This document shows positions 18,801 to 27,409 of a stretch of DNA of 64,000 nt, piece after piece. The notes beneath the pieces are model-generated. The model had not been told where the DNA came from, made no database searches, and saw nothing but the letters and a program-made list of their open reading frames with translations. The stretch is from the NCBI GenBank assembly GCA_002420115.1, contig DIHK01000007.1, positions 222,600 through 286,599 of the forward strand. Reading direction: 5' to 3'. The position numbers were made by a program, and so were the translations under genes. Each line of letters opens with the position of its first letter. Position 1 is the first letter of the stretch. This DNA comes from Nitrospira sp. UBA5698. GTDB lineage: Bacteria > Nitrospirota > Nitrospiria > Nitrospirales > Nitrospiraceae.

Positions 18801-19414
18801 GGGAAATATTTCTGGATATGCATAAGGAGGGAGCGGCGTTTAGGAGTCTGATGAACTGCTTCGCCATTGCCATTTCCCTTGGGCTCCAGCATGGTGTGCC
18901 GCTCGAAGAGTTCGTGGAGGCTTTCGTTTTCACCAGGTTTGAACCCAACGGGCCGGTGAAACTGAACGATCGGATCAAGATGTCGACGTCGATTATCGAT
19001 TACATCTTCCGTGAATTGGCCGTCACGTATCTCGATCGATATGACCTTGCCCAGGTCAAAGAAGACGATCTGCGCATGGATTCAATGAAGAAAGACGACA
19101 TGGATCCTGAATGCTTTGAAGAGGAAGCCGATCTGAATGCATTGGCCAAGTCTTCCGTCGTGACCGAGCATCTTCCGATCCGCCGGAACGGCGGAAAGGG
19201 AAATGGCCATAGCCACGGAAACGGACATAGCGTTGCCCGGCAAGTAGAAATCATGCGGGAAACGCTGACGTTGACCGAAGTGCAAAACGCCAAGGATGCC
19301 AAGGTGAAAGGATATGAAGGGGATCCGTGTCCTGAATGCAAACAGTTCACCATGGTTCGAAACGGCACGTGTCTCAAATGTGTGAGTTGCGGTTCGACGA
19401 GCGGATGTTCGTAA
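15872..19414 (+). CDS. nrdJ: Class II (B12-dependent) ribonucleoside-diphosphate reductase
   Basis: NrdJ reduces ribonucleotides to deoxyribonucleotides using adenosylcobalamin, so it works with or without oxygen. The 1180-residue protein starts at a GTG with GGAGG six bases before it. The ribonucleotide reductase barrel includes the conserved NPCSEYMFLDDTACNLASLN region and NSNNSVRIPNEFF. A C-terminal TSCPD-like domain and a cysteine-rich tail (CPECKQF, CLKCVSCGSTSGCS) follow; the tail cysteines would hold zinc or reduce the active site. A His/Gly-rich linker (GNGHSHGNGHS) precedes the tail. Length fits the long NrdJ group. Regulation by NrdR is likely from the two boxes upstream. Confidence 0.95.
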   Translation: MRIDRKFTRRGVSPYEGLAFVKRSSEIRNPDGSTVFKLEHIDIPEPWSQLAIDILAQKYFRKAGVPQCDQSGQPLVDADGQPVLGGERDARQVFERMAGCWTHWGRAYGYFKTPEDAESFHDEMCYMLAHQMAAPNSPQWFNTGLHYAYGLSGPAQGHYYVDPKTQEVVKATNAFEHPQPHACFIQSIEDDLVNENGIMDLWVREARLFKYGSGTGTNFSKLRGDGEGLSGGGRSSGLMSFLKIGDRAAGAIKSGGTTRRAAKMVCLDLDHPDIEEFIDWKVIEEQKVAAMVTGSKICAQRLNAVLKACHTVDGNGALRLDLDRKTNSALREALASARREMVPEAYIQRMFSYAQQGFTHFVFHEYDTNWDGKAYQTVSGQNSNNSVRIPNEFFAALEADADWELKRRTNGKVCKTIKARELWDRIAWAAWTCADPGTQYDTTINEWHTCPEDGRINASNPCSEYMFLDDTACNLASLNLTKFYGVDGQFELEEFRHAVRLWTIALEISVLMASFPSQSIAEKSYQFRTLGLGYANLGTVLMRQGIPYDSPKALAICGAITSIMTGEAYSASAEMAAELSPFPGYAKNREHMLRVIRNHRRAAYQAPPEEYERLTIAPAGVRPEHCPPELLLAARRAWDHALELGTAYGYRNAQVTVIAPTGTIGLVMDCDTTGIEPDFALVKFKKLAGGGYFKIINQSIPLALANLGYSEQQVKDIVHYCVGAQTLKGAPFINHDTLRLKGFDDTALDRLERSLSQAFEIQFAFNKYTFGEAFCIEQLGLTEAQLNEKNFNMLKALGFTQEEVAAANDFCCGTMTVEGAPHVKAEHLAVFDCANRCGRIGQRSIAVDAHIRMMAAAQPFISGAISKTINMPSEATVEDVKVSYFLAWKSMVKAVALYRDGSKLSQPLSASSDSGKALEAVPGVLEMAEKVTERVLVRYLAKRRPLPSRRNGYTQKAIVGGHKLYLRTGEYEDGTVGEIFLDMHKEGAAFRSLMNCFAIAISLGLQHGVPLEEFVEAFVFTRFEPNGPVKLNDRIKMSTSIIDYIFRELAVTYLDRYDLAQVKEDDLRMDSMKKDDMDPECFEEEADLNALAKSSVVTEHLPIRRNGGKGNGHSHGNGHSVARQVEIMRETLTLTEVQNAKDAKVKGYEGDPCPECKQFTMVRNGTCLKCVSCGSTSGCS

Positions 19415-19661
19415 GGGGTGTGCCACGATGCAAAGTAAGCGGCCTTCATCCTGTGTCGGGCATCGAAAGCGACGTATTCTGCGGATTCGTGTTGGAAGCA
19501 AAAGACGTTTGATCAGGCAAACCAGGGTTGGGAAGTCCTGTCGCACCCTATCGCCGTGGCGGACTCAGGTGAATCATCACGGGGCCTGGACTCCATTATC
19601 GGCGGCTCGTTCAACAAAACGAAGAAGGCTGTGATAGCAGCTAGTTACGGGGAGTATCGAT

Positions 19662-20072
19662 ATGCCGACTACAACGCAGCTTGTCATCAGCGGACAGAGT
19701 AAACCAGGCACACTTGCCGGAGTGACGGCAGTGCTCGGCGCAGCGGGAGTGAATATCAAGGCATTTTCTGCCCCGGAGGTCATGGGCACAGGCAAGTTGC
19801 GGTTGCTTGTGGCTGATCTCGATGGGGCACGTGCTGCCTTGCGGGCGGCAAAGATCAAATTCCGCGAGGAAACAGCCCTGGTCTTGAGCCTTGAAAACAA
19901 GCCTGGAGCCTTGAGAAAGGTGGCAGACACGCTTACAAGGAGCCGGATCAATATTAAGTGCGGCTACTGTACGCCCTCAAGGGAGGGGAAGCGGGCCATC
20001 GTGGTTCTGACCGTTTCTAAAACTGAAAAAGCCCTCACGATTCTCCGCAACCAATCGCTCGACGAGTTTTAG
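19662..20072 (+). CDS. Tandem ACT domain protein
   Basis: A 136-residue protein made of two ACT domains, about residues 5-66 (VISGQSKPGTLAGVTAVLG) and 70-135 (LSLENKPGALRKVADTLTR). ACT domains bind small ligands, usually amino acids, at their interface. No catalytic domain is attached, so a sensory or regulatory role is likely, target unknown. GGGGAG precedes the ATG by a proper distance. rlpA starts 3 bases after its stop. The 247 bases before it, after nrdJ, hold only a basic 68-codon frame that I reject. Confidence 0.85.
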   Translation: MPTTTQLVISGQSKPGTLAGVTAVLGAAGVNIKAFSAPEVMGTGKLRLLVADLDGARAALRAAKIKFREETALVLSLENKPGALRKVADTLTRSRINIKCGYCTPSREGKRAIVVLTVSKTEKALTILRNQSLDEF

Positions 20073-20075
20073 CCC

Positions 20076-20753
20076 ATGCGGCTCAGGCCGCTCACGGACC
20101 CTGCGCCGTTCCTAATCCTTGCCTTTGGGCTCGGTGCGGTTCTCTCTCAAGGTTGTGCGGCACCCCTTCGTCATGTCGATCGCTTGCCCAATTATCCGGT
20201 TGGGTTTGTCGAGCGAGGGATGGCTTCGTGGTATGGCCCAGGTTTTCACGGGAAGAAGACCGCCAATGGAGAGCGGTACGACATGTATGGGTTGACGGCT
20301 GCTCATCGGACGTTGCCCTTGGGATCCGTCGCAGTGGTTCATTCACTACCTTCGGGGCGGCATGTCACGGTCAGAATCAATGATCGAGGACCCTTTGCCA
20401 AGGGGAGAATCTTGGACCTTTCGTTGGCTGGTGCTCAAGCTCTTGGGATGACCGGCAACGGAACCGATCAGGTTGAGCTTCGAGTCGTGCGCTATGATCC
20501 TCGGCCAGAAGGGATGGGAATCCTCAGGGTTCAAGCCGGCTCCTTTGCAGATCTCCACAATGCACAGGCTCTATTTGCACGGATCCAGCGCGACTTTACC
20601 GATGGGCGGATTGTCCACACAGAGCTTCCTGAGGGGCGTCGGTACCGAGTCCAGATCGGCCGGTTCTTGGTCGAGTCTGAAGCTCATAAGGCCTCAATGA
20701 GTCTTGATCGAAGGTTTCATCTCCAATCCTTCGTGATACGAGATGATGGGTAG
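20076..20753 (+). CDS. rlpA: RlpA-family lipoprotein with SPOR domain
   Basis: RlpA proteins are outer-membrane lipoproteins that act at the division septum; some are lytic transglycosylases for peptidoglycan lacking stem peptides. The 225-residue protein has a lipoprotein signal (GAVLSQGCAAP, cysteine near residue 27), a double-psi beta-barrel domain (residues about 48-135) with ASWYGPGFHGKKTANGERY and NDRGPFAKGRILDLS, and a C-terminal SPOR domain (about 150-225) for binding denuded glycan at the septum. It follows the ACT gene by 3 bases, so they are probably co-transcribed. Confidence 0.9.
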   Translation: MRLRPLTDPAPFLILAFGLGAVLSQGCAAPLRHVDRLPNYPVGFVERGMASWYGPGFHGKKTANGERYDMYGLTAAHRTLPLGSVAVVHSLPSGRHVTVRINDRGPFAKGRILDLSLAGAQALGMTGNGTDQVELRVVRYDPRPEGMGILRVQAGSFADLHNAQALFARIQRDFTDGRIVHTELPEGRRYRVQIGRFLVESEAHKASMSLDRRFHLQSFVIRDDG

Positions 20754-21027
20754 ATGTTGAACGACGACAGTGGAAGATGGCGAGATCAGGCCGTCGTTAT
20801 CCGATGGTCTATTTAGAACTAATTGATTTTTCAGTATGAATTCCTGAATTGCTTGCCTGCTTGTGATCCCTGTGATAGATGTATCGGCTGTGAACCCTAT
20901 TCTAACTAGTCCCATTATCCTAATCGCACGATCTTCTGATGGGTGGACTAAGAGGTATCCTCTTGGAGACACTCGGCTTCTCATCAGGCCAGCCGCACTG
21001 GTCCAACGTCCCTAAATAGATGATTAC

Positions 21028-22296
21028 ATGGACATCCTCATCCTTCTAGGGTTGATTGGGTTATCCGCTATTATTTCCACTGCCGAGATCGGCTTCTTTT
21101 CGGTCAACGAGACCAAGCTGAGAGCGTTGGCTCAGACTGGCAGCAAACGAGCGGAGAAAGCTCTTCAGCTCCGAAGTGACCCTCAGAGACTCTTTTCGGC
21201 CATTCTTGTGGGAGATCGTTTGGTCAGTACGGCGATTCCGATGTTTGCCACGTTTATCACGCTGAATGCGTATGGTGAGAAGACCATTTTGGAGGAAGCC
21301 ATCGCCGTTATGGTCGGGATCCTGACCTTCGTTCTGTTGGTCTGCGTGGATGTGGTCCCGAAGACGTTGGCGGCGAAGTTTTCTGTGCCTGTGACCCTGA
21401 ATCTGGCCTACCCGATCTATGGGGTTCAGGTGATGCTGCGGCCGCTCCTGTTCTTGATGGTACCGCTGATCTACAGTTTGACAGGCGGAAAAGGACTCAC
21501 CCATCCCCTGGTGACGGAGGAAGAACTCAAGATCATGCTCGACCAGGGTGGGAAAGCGGGCGAGATCGAATCTGAAGAAGTCAAGATGATCAAGAACGTG
21601 TTCCAGCTGAAGGATATTACAGCCGAAGACGCGATGACCCCGCGCATCTATGTGTTTGCTTTGGACGGAAATCTTTGTCTTAAGGAGGCACAGGAGCAGC
21701 TCTACAACTCGAAATACTCCCGTATTCCTCTCTATGACGATACGCTCGATAACATCACGGGCATCCTCTATAAGACCAAGGCGCTGACGGAACTGGCCAA
21801 AGGGCGAACGGATTTACGGTTGCGGGATATTGCACATCCCCCACTGTTTGTTCCAGCCGGGAAGACAGCGGACGATTTGATGAAGCAGTTTCAGCAAGAA
21901 AAACGACATATGGGTGTTGTCGTAAACGAGTTCGGCGGTGTCATGGGGCTTGTGACCCTCGAGGATCTCCTTGAGGAGGTAGTCGGCGAGATCGTCGACG
22001 AAACGGACATCACGGAAGAACTCATTAAGCGTATCGGAAAGAGCCAGATCCTGGTTCATGGGCGGACTGAAGTGCGAAAAGTGAATGACTTTCTCAAGGT
22101 CGAGCTGGGTGGGGATGAGGCCCTGACGATCGGAGGATTGATCCAAGAAAATCTCGGTCGAATCCCCAAGGCGGGCGAAGAACTCCGCATCGAGAACTGC
22201 CGGTTGGTCGTCCACGAAGCCGATCCTCGTTCGATACGGAGCGTCACTATTTTCAAGGATGAGAAGGTGGCGGTGCCGGTCGAAGCTTCTGTGTAA
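21028..22296 (+). CDS. CNNM/CorC-HlyC family membrane protein with CBS domains
   Basis: A 422-residue inner-membrane protein. Order: CNNM (DUF21) membrane domain with about four helices (residues 1-155, starting MDILILLGLIGLSAIISTAE), a CBS pair (about 195-320) containing MTPRIYVFALD and VTLEDLLEEVVGEI, and a C-terminal CorC_HlyC domain (about 335-415) with DDFL-like VNDFLKVEL. Members are linked to magnesium efflux or tolerance and are often mis-named hemolysins. The CBS pair would sense adenine nucleotides. It converges with ligA, 2 bases apart. Confidence 0.88.
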   Translation: MDILILLGLIGLSAIISTAEIGFFSVNETKLRALAQTGSKRAEKALQLRSDPQRLFSAILVGDRLVSTAIPMFATFITLNAYGEKTILEEAIAVMVGILTFVLLVCVDVVPKTLAAKFSVPVTLNLAYPIYGVQVMLRPLLFLMVPLIYSLTGGKGLTHPLVTEEELKIMLDQGGKAGEIESEEVKMIKNVFQLKDITAEDAMTPRIYVFALDGNLCLKEAQEQLYNSKYSRIPLYDDTLDNITGILYKTKALTELAKGRTDLRLRDIAHPPLFVPAGKTADDLMKQFQQEKRHMGVVVNEFGGVMGLVTLEDLLEEVVGEIVDETDITEELIKRIGKSQILVHGRTEVRKVNDFLKVELGGDEALTIGGLIQENLGRIPKAGEELRIENCRLVVHEADPRSIRSVTIFKDEKVAVPVEASV

Positions 22297-22298
22297 TC

Positions 22299-24359
22299 CT
22301 ACAGCGTTTCGGACGAATTGATTAAATTCTTGAATCCCTCTTCGTCCAGGATTTGGATGGCCAATTTGCGGGCCTGTTCAAGTTTGGAGCCCGCGTCGGA
22401 GCCAGCTACAACATAGGTTGTTTTCTTGCTGACGCTGGATGTGACCATCGCACCCAGTCGTTCAACCAACGCCCTGGCCTCATCTCTTGAGAAACTCGAC
22501 AGCCCTCCCGTGAAGACGAAGCTTTTCCCTGAAAAGGGGAGCGGGGTGTGGTTCTGCGGAAGACGTGGTTCTATGATAGAGAGGCCCAATTGCTGCAGTT
22601 GAGCGATGACCCGACGGTTGGACTGTTCCTGAAAGTAGGATACCAGGCTTTCTGAAATTTCAGGCCCGACCTCTCGGATGGTCTGAAGCCGATCCCGGTC
22701 CGCTGCCATGACAGCGTCAAGCGAACCGAACTCACGGGCGAGCACTTTGGCGATATGCTGACCGATCTGGCGGATTCCCAACCCCAGCAAGAAGCGCTCA
22801 AGCGGCACAGTCTTACTTTTGGCAATGGATTCGAGGAGAAGCGTCGACGATCGTTCTGCAAAGCCTTCAAGCGTCAGGAGTTGCTGCTGATTGAGCCGGT
22901 AGAGATCCGACAGGTCCTTCACGAGTCCGTGATCGACGAGTTGCGCGACGGTCTTCTTGCCGAGGCCATCGATGTTAAGGGCTGTTTTTGATGCGAAATG
23001 TTCAATGGCGCCTTTGAGCTGTGCGGGGCAGGCGGCTTGCCCCGTGCAGTAGTAATATGCCCCTTCTCTCGCCACAGCTGAACCGCATATCGGGCAGTGT
23101 TGCGGCATCAGAAAGGGTTCTGGTCTGACTTGACCGGAGATAGGGATTCGTTCGGCGATTGCTGGGATGACGTCTCCAGCACGCTCAACCCGCACCGTAT
23201 CACCGACCCGGATATCTTTTCGGGCCACCTCATCGGCGTTGTGCAGAGTTGCGCGACTGATGGTCACCCCCCCTACCTCCACGGGTTTCAAGAGGGCGAG
23301 AGGGGTCAATGTTCCAGTGCGTCCGACGGAGATGGCGATATCCTGGATCTCCGTGATTTCTTTTCGCGGAGGAAACTTGAACGCAACGGCCCATCGAGGG
23401 CTTCTGGATTTCATGCCCAGCCGGTTCTGCCAGTCCACACGGTTGACCTTCACCACGACCCCATCGATCTCGTAGGGGAGATGGTCGCGTTGCTCCTGAG
23501 TTTCCCGGTGAAAGGCCAAGACCTGGTCGATTGTTTCGCACTGTCGGCGTAGAGAGGGGACGGGGAGTCCCCACTCGGCTAACCGTTCCAGTTCGTCCCA
23601 ATGTGTTGGAGGATGAGCGCCGGTCATTGCCATTACTTCATAACAGGTCACAACCAAGGGCCGAGAGGCCGTCATGTGCGAATTGAGCTGGCGGAGGGAA
23701 CCGGCCGCGGCGTTCCGTGGGTTGGCAAAGGCGTCGTCTCCCTGTTCCGTCATGCGGCGGTTGAGCGCGTGGAAGTCGGAGAGGCGCATGTACACTTCGC
23801 CTCGCATGACGAGATGCTCCGGGTAGTTGTCGGTCTGCAGCTGTAGCGGCAGGGCGCGAATTGTGCGGAGGTTAATCGTGACATCCTCGCCAGTCGTGCC
23901 ATCACCACGGGTCGCTCCACGAACAAAGATGCCGTGGTCATAGACGAGTTCGACTGAGAGACCGTCGAATTTCGGCTCGACGGTGTATTCGATCTGCTCG
24001 GTTTCAAGCTCTCGTTTCATCCGCTGGTCGAAGGACAAGACTTCCGCAGAATCCATCAAGGAGTCGAGACTCAACATGGGCCGTTCATGCGGGACCTTTC
24101 CAAGTTCATCCAAGGGAGCGGCCCCAACACGCTGGGTTGGAGAATCGGACGTGATCAGGTCCGGATATTTCAGTTCGAGATCGAGCAGTTCGCGAAACAG
24201 GCGATCATATTCCCCATCGGAAATCTCGGGGCAGTCTTTCACATAGTACAGATAGTCGTGATGTCGGATTTGGTTCTTGAGTGCGGCCAGCCGATCTACA
24301 TCAGCCTGACGATTCGGAGAGCAGGGAGGTATGTCGTGAAAGAGAGAATCTTGTTGCAT
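22299..24359 (-). CDS. ligA: NAD-dependent DNA ligase LigA
   Basis: Seals nicks in DNA using NAD+ during replication and repair. The 686-residue protein contains the Ia domain (YYVKDCPEISDGEYDRL), the nucleotidyltransferase with active-site lysine KFDG near residue 122, the OB fold, a four-cysteine zinc finger (CPICGSA, then YYCTGQAACPAQ), helix-hairpin-helix repeats and a C-terminal BRCT domain (about 610-686). The frame is open to 24467, but family length and the region MQQDSLFHD favour the ATG at 24359. It diverges from the LysM/trp operon. Confidence 0.95.
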   Translation of the reverse strand: MQQDSLFHDIPPCSPNRQADVDRLAALKNQIRHHDYLYYVKDCPEISDGEYDRLFRELLDLELKYPDLITSDSPTQRVGAAPLDELGKVPHERPMLSLDSLMDSAEVLSFDQRMKRELETEQIEYTVEPKFDGLSVELVYDHGIFVRGATRGDGTTGEDVTINLRTIRALPLQLQTDNYPEHLVMRGEVYMRLSDFHALNRRMTEQGDDAFANPRNAAAGSLRQLNSHMTASRPLVVTCYEVMAMTGAHPPTHWDELERLAEWGLPVPSLRRQCETIDQVLAFHRETQEQRDHLPYEIDGVVVKVNRVDWQNRLGMKSRSPRWAVAFKFPPRKEITEIQDIAISVGRTGTLTPLALLKPVEVGGVTISRATLHNADEVARKDIRVGDTVRVERAGDVIPAIAERIPISGQVRPEPFLMPQHCPICGSAVAREGAYYYCTGQAACPAQLKGAIEHFASKTALNIDGLGKKTVAQLVDHGLVKDLSDLYRLNQQQLLTLEGFAERSSTLLLESIAKSKTVPLERFLLGLGIRQIGQHIAKVLAREFGSLDAVMAADRDRLQTIREVGPEISESLVSYFQEQSNRRVIAQLQQLGLSIIEPRLPQNHTPLPFSGKSFVFTGGLSSFSRDEARALVERLGAMVTSSVSKKTTYVVAGSDAGSKLEQARKLAIQILDEEGFKNLINSSETL

Positions 24360-24506
24360 CGTTGTGCTCAGCGCTCCGAGGCCGTTGGGATCGAGGTGAG
24401 GATGTCCTGATGGTCGTAACGCAACATGAGGACGGCCTATGCGGAAAGCCGGACCCGACCGTAGCACAGGCCAGCGAAACGGTCAAAGTGGGCCGGATTG
24501 CTCTCT

Positions 24507-24535
24507 TTGACTTTCGCTCCAGTGCCCACTATTCT
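24507..24535 (+). promoter_or_regulatory. Probable promoter of the LysM lipoprotein / trp operon
   Basis: TTGACT (24507-24512), a 17-base spacer and TATTCT (24530-24535) form a good sigma-70 promoter about 53 bases before the LysM gene. Because trpE follows that gene by 9 bases with no gap for another promoter, this may drive the whole trp run. No leader peptide, T-box or trp attenuator is recognisable in the short leader. Confidence 0.5.
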
Positions 24536-24587
24536 AAGCGTCTCTTCGTCCTCGGGAAACGATGATAGTCGGGCAAAAGGAGGGTGT

Positions 24588-25235
24588 ATGCGGAGGGATC
24601 AGCAGCCAATCTGTGCACGAGTAGGGAAGACCGCTCTCTTCGGAATCCTATTACTTGGAGGGACGGTGATGAATGGGTGTGTGGTGCTGGAAGAAAAGTT
24701 CAATGCTGAAAAGGCGAGAAGCCTTAATTTTCAGCGCCTGCTGGCCCAGGAGGAAAAGCGTACGGCTGAACTGGACAGTGAAGTGAAACGGACGAAGGTG
24801 GAGCTGGCCGAGTTTGAGTCGAGAAACCGGGAATTGTCGACGCAGGTACAGATGGCGCGTGAACAGATGGCCCGTCTCCAGGAGGAGACTGAGGCGATCA
24901 GGGAAGCGACGGTGCTCGAACGAAAAGCGCTCGAAGATATGCAGCGGAAAAGCCCTTCCGCTGCGGGAAAGCCGAAAAAAAATGAACCGTTCAAGGAACC
25001 GGCAAAAGTCGTCGCGACAGAATCAGCTGGAGGCGACGCCAAAAACTCTCTGTCTCAAGGTGCAACAAATGCCATACCGAAGCTCGGCCAAACCGTCCAT
25101 GTCGTCAAACCAGGGGAGACGCTTTTCGGTATTAGCCGGCGGTATGGTCTCGATATGGAGAAGATAAAGAAGATGAACAAGTTGCCTGATGATATTATCG
25201 AAGTCGGGCAAAAACTCATGGTGGGAAGCGAGTAG
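24588..25235 (+). CDS. LysM domain lipoprotein
   Basis: A 215-residue lipoprotein. The start at 24588 is set by AAAGGAGGGTGT just before it; the longer frame from 24498 would overlap the promoter. Features in order: lipobox TVMNGC (cysteine near residue 31), a coiled coil (about residues 40-115), a Lys/Pro-rich linker, and a C-terminal LysM domain (VHVVKPGETLFGISRRYGL to the end) that binds peptidoglycan. It would tether the outer membrane to the cell wall or position an envelope machine. trpE starts 9 bases later, an odd pairing of an envelope gene with amino-acid synthesis. Confidence 0.85.
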   Translation: MRRDQQPICARVGKTALFGILLLGGTVMNGCVVLEEKFNAEKARSLNFQRLLAQEEKRTAELDSEVKRTKVELAEFESRNRELSTQVQMAREQMARLQEETEAIREATVLERKALEDMQRKSPSAAGKPKKNEPFKEPAKVVATESAGGDAKNSLSQGATNAIPKLGQTVHVVKPGETLFGISRRYGLDMEKIKKMNKLPDDIIEVGQKLMVGSE

Positions 25236-25244
25236 GGAGACGAG

Positions 25245-26741
25245 GTGCGATCGGTGACCTATTCGCTCAGTCTGGATGAGTTTCGTTCCTACGCAAAGCA
25301 GGGCAACCTCGTTCCCCTCTTTCGCGAAATCCTGGCCGATCAGGATACTCCCGTATCGGCTTTTGCCAAGATCGACCATGGCCCCTCGGCCTATTTGTTG
25401 GAAAGCATTCAGGGAGGGGAGAAATGGGCGCGCTACTCGTTTCTCGGCAGCGGATCCCCGCTTGTCATCTACGAAGACCGGGGCGACTTATGTGTCAAGA
25501 AGGGCGGTCGTGTTCGTCGCATCCCCAGCCGAGGTGCTCCCTTGGACCGTCTGCGGGAAATTCTTGAGGTCTATCGCCCCGTGACGGTGCCGGAGTTGCC
25601 TCGCTTCGTCGGTGGAGCCGTGGGGTATCTCGGCTATGATATCGTCAAGACGTTTGAGGACCTTCCTTCTCGACGAAAAGACGATCTCCATCTTCCGCAG
25701 TTCGCTTTTCTTCTGACCGAGACGTTGCTGATCTTCGATAACGTGTCGCAGAAAATCAAAGTCGTGGCCAACGCGCAGGTTAAGTCCGAATCGGACCGAG
25801 ACATTCGTGCAGCCTATCGAGATGCGACAACCCGCATTGAAAAGATGATCGCGAGAATTCGTCGCCCGCTTCGCCGAGTCCAACCTAAGCACCGGCGGTC
25901 TCCGCTCCGCTTTACTTCCAATATGAACAAAGCGGATTTTGAGAAAATGGTCGCGCGCGCGCAGGAATACATTAAGGCGGGCGACATCTTTCAGTGTGTG
26001 CTCTCACAGCGATGGGAAACGAATTTGCAGGCGCCGCCGTTTCAGCTCTATCGTGCGCTTCGCGTGGTGAATCCGTCCCCGTATATGTACTATCTGCGTA
26101 TCGCGGGAGTGGAACTGGTCGGATCGTCCCCGGAAATTCTCGTGCGTTGTGAAGACGGCCTCGCGTCCCTGCGTCCAATTGCGGGAACCAGGCGACGTGG
26201 AGTGACACCGGAAGAAGATGCGGAACTCGAACGACGGCTGTTGGCGGACGCCAAGGAGCGGGCCGAACACATCATGCTGGTGGACTTGGGGCGGAACGAT
26301 ATCGGCCGTGTGGCTGAACGGGGATCGGTCAGAGTCGAATCGTTGATGAATGTCGAGCGGTACTCCCATGTCATGCACATCGTGTCGAATGTCACCGGAA
26401 AACTGAGCAAGGACAAGACCGTCTACGACGTGCTCAAGGCCTGCTTCCCTGCCGGCACGGTATCCGGAGCACCGAAGATTCGGGCGATGGAAATCATCGA
26501 GGAACTCGAACCGACCAAACGTGGTCCCTATGCCGGGGCGGTCGGCTACATCAGTTTTTCTGGGAACATGGACATGTGCATCAATATTCGCACCGTCGTG
26601 GTCTCACGCCATAGGGCATTCGTTCAAGCCGGTGCCGGTATCGTGGCTGACTCCAATCCCGTCTATGAGTATGAAGAAACCTGTAACAAGGCCCGCGCCA
26701 TGATGAAAGCCATCGAATTGGCAGAGCAGGGGCTGGAGTGA
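25245..26741 (+). CDS. trpE: Anthranilate synthase component I
   Basis: TrpE makes anthranilate from chorismate using ammonia supplied by TrpG. The 498-residue protein starts at a GTG behind AGGGAGACGAG. The N-terminal domain holds the tryptophan feedback element LLES (in SAYLLESIQGG), so activity is probably inhibited by tryptophan. The C-terminal chorismate-binding domain has GDIFQCVLSQRW, GSSPEILVR, RPIAGTRRRG and the IRTVVV and AGAGIVADS segments near the end. Length is normal. It begins the unbroken order trpE-G-D-C-F-B-A. The presence of LLES favours TrpE over PabB. Confidence 0.95.
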   Translation: MRSVTYSLSLDEFRSYAKQGNLVPLFREILADQDTPVSAFAKIDHGPSAYLLESIQGGEKWARYSFLGSGSPLVIYEDRGDLCVKKGGRVRRIPSRGAPLDRLREILEVYRPVTVPELPRFVGGAVGYLGYDIVKTFEDLPSRRKDDLHLPQFAFLLTETLLIFDNVSQKIKVVANAQVKSESDRDIRAAYRDATTRIEKMIARIRRPLRRVQPKHRRSPLRFTSNMNKADFEKMVARAQEYIKAGDIFQCVLSQRWETNLQAPPFQLYRALRVVNPSPYMYYLRIAGVELVGSSPEILVRCEDGLASLRPIAGTRRRGVTPEEDAELERRLLADAKERAEHIMLVDLGRNDIGRVAERGSVRVESLMNVERYSHVMHIVSNVTGKLSKDKTVYDVLKACFPAGTVSGAPKIRAMEIIEELEPTKRGPYAGAVGYISFSGNMDMCINIRTVVVSRHRAFVQAGAGIVADSNPVYEYEETCNKARAMMKAIELAEQGLE

Positions 26742-26744
26742 ATG

Positions 26745-26815
26745 CGTGATTTGTGAAGCGTGAAACGTGAAGCGAGTAGGGATTTCTGACGAGATACGCT
26801 TCACGAGCGACGAGT
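26745..26815. repeat. Intergenic palindromic repeat between trpE and trpG
   Basis: Inside the 81-base trpE-trpG gap, CGTGAAGCG (26766-26774) and CGCTTCACG (26797-26805) form a perfect 9-base inverted repeat with a 22-base loop; a further GTGAAGCGTGAAA lies just before it. The same words (cttcacg, cgagatacg) occur before addB at 55.7 kb, so this is a dispersed element and not a trp-specific attenuator. Confidence 0.7.
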
Positions 26816-26822
26816 GACGTCT

Positions 26823-27386
26823 ATGCTGTTGGTCATCGATAACTACGACTCCTTCACCTACAACCTTGTCCAGTATCTTGGAGAATTGGGCGAGGATGTC
26901 CACGTGTACCGAAACGACAAGATTACATTGAGTCAGATCGAAGAGTTACACCCGGACCGCCTGGTGATCTCTCCCGGACCCTGCACGCCCAAGGAAGCGG
27001 GGATTTCGGTCGAGGCGATCCGTCGATTCGGGGGGAAGATTCCCATTCTTGGTGTCTGTTTGGGGCATCAGTCAATGGCGGTAGCCTATGGGGGGGAAGT
27101 GATTCGTGCATCGCGGCTGATGCACGGGAAGACATCACCGGTTCAGCACGACGGCAAGACCATCTTTTCTTCATTGCCCAACCCGTTTGAAGCCACGCGG
27201 TACCATTCGCTGATCGTCAATCGGGCGAATCTGCCGGACTGTTGTGAGATCTCAGCCGAAACTGCCGAGGGTGAAATCATGGGACTTCGGCATAAGACGC
27301 TGGGCGTCGAAGGCGTGCAGTTCCATCCGGAATCGATCCTGACCAGAGTCGGGAAAGATCTGCTCAATAACTTCCTAAAACTCTAG
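26823..27386 (+). CDS. trpG: Anthranilate synthase component II (glutamine amidotransferase)
   Basis: TrpG is the class I glutamine amidotransferase that feeds ammonia to TrpE. The 187-residue protein opens with the typical MLLVIDNYDSFTYNLVQYL pattern. The oxyanion region ISPGPCTP, nucleophile cysteine GVCLGHQ and His-Glu pair FHPES are all present. A GTG at 26814 is an upstream alternative, but homologues begin at the ATG used here. It might also serve as PabA for folate synthesis, as in some bacteria with a single subunit; no pabB is in the window. trpD follows after 23 bases. Confidence 0.94.
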   Translation: MLLVIDNYDSFTYNLVQYLGELGEDVHVYRNDKITLSQIEELHPDRLVISPGPCTPKEAGISVEAIRRFGGKIPILGVCLGHQSMAVAYGGEVIRASRLMHGKTSPVQHDGKTIFSSLPNPFEATRYHSLIVNRANLPDCCEISAETAEGEIMGLRHKTLGVEGVQFHPESILTRVGKDLLNNFLKL

Positions 27387-27409
27387 CCGCTTCTTCTGCT
27401 GTGTGACCA

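Noticed and set aside
17930..18892. Minus-strand open frame of 320 codons
   Set aside because: Antisense shadow of nrdJ with no recognisable domain.
19428..19634. Basic 68-codon frame between nrdJ and the ACT gene
   Set aside because: Extreme Arg/Lys content, no domain and no good ribosome binding site; most likely chance.
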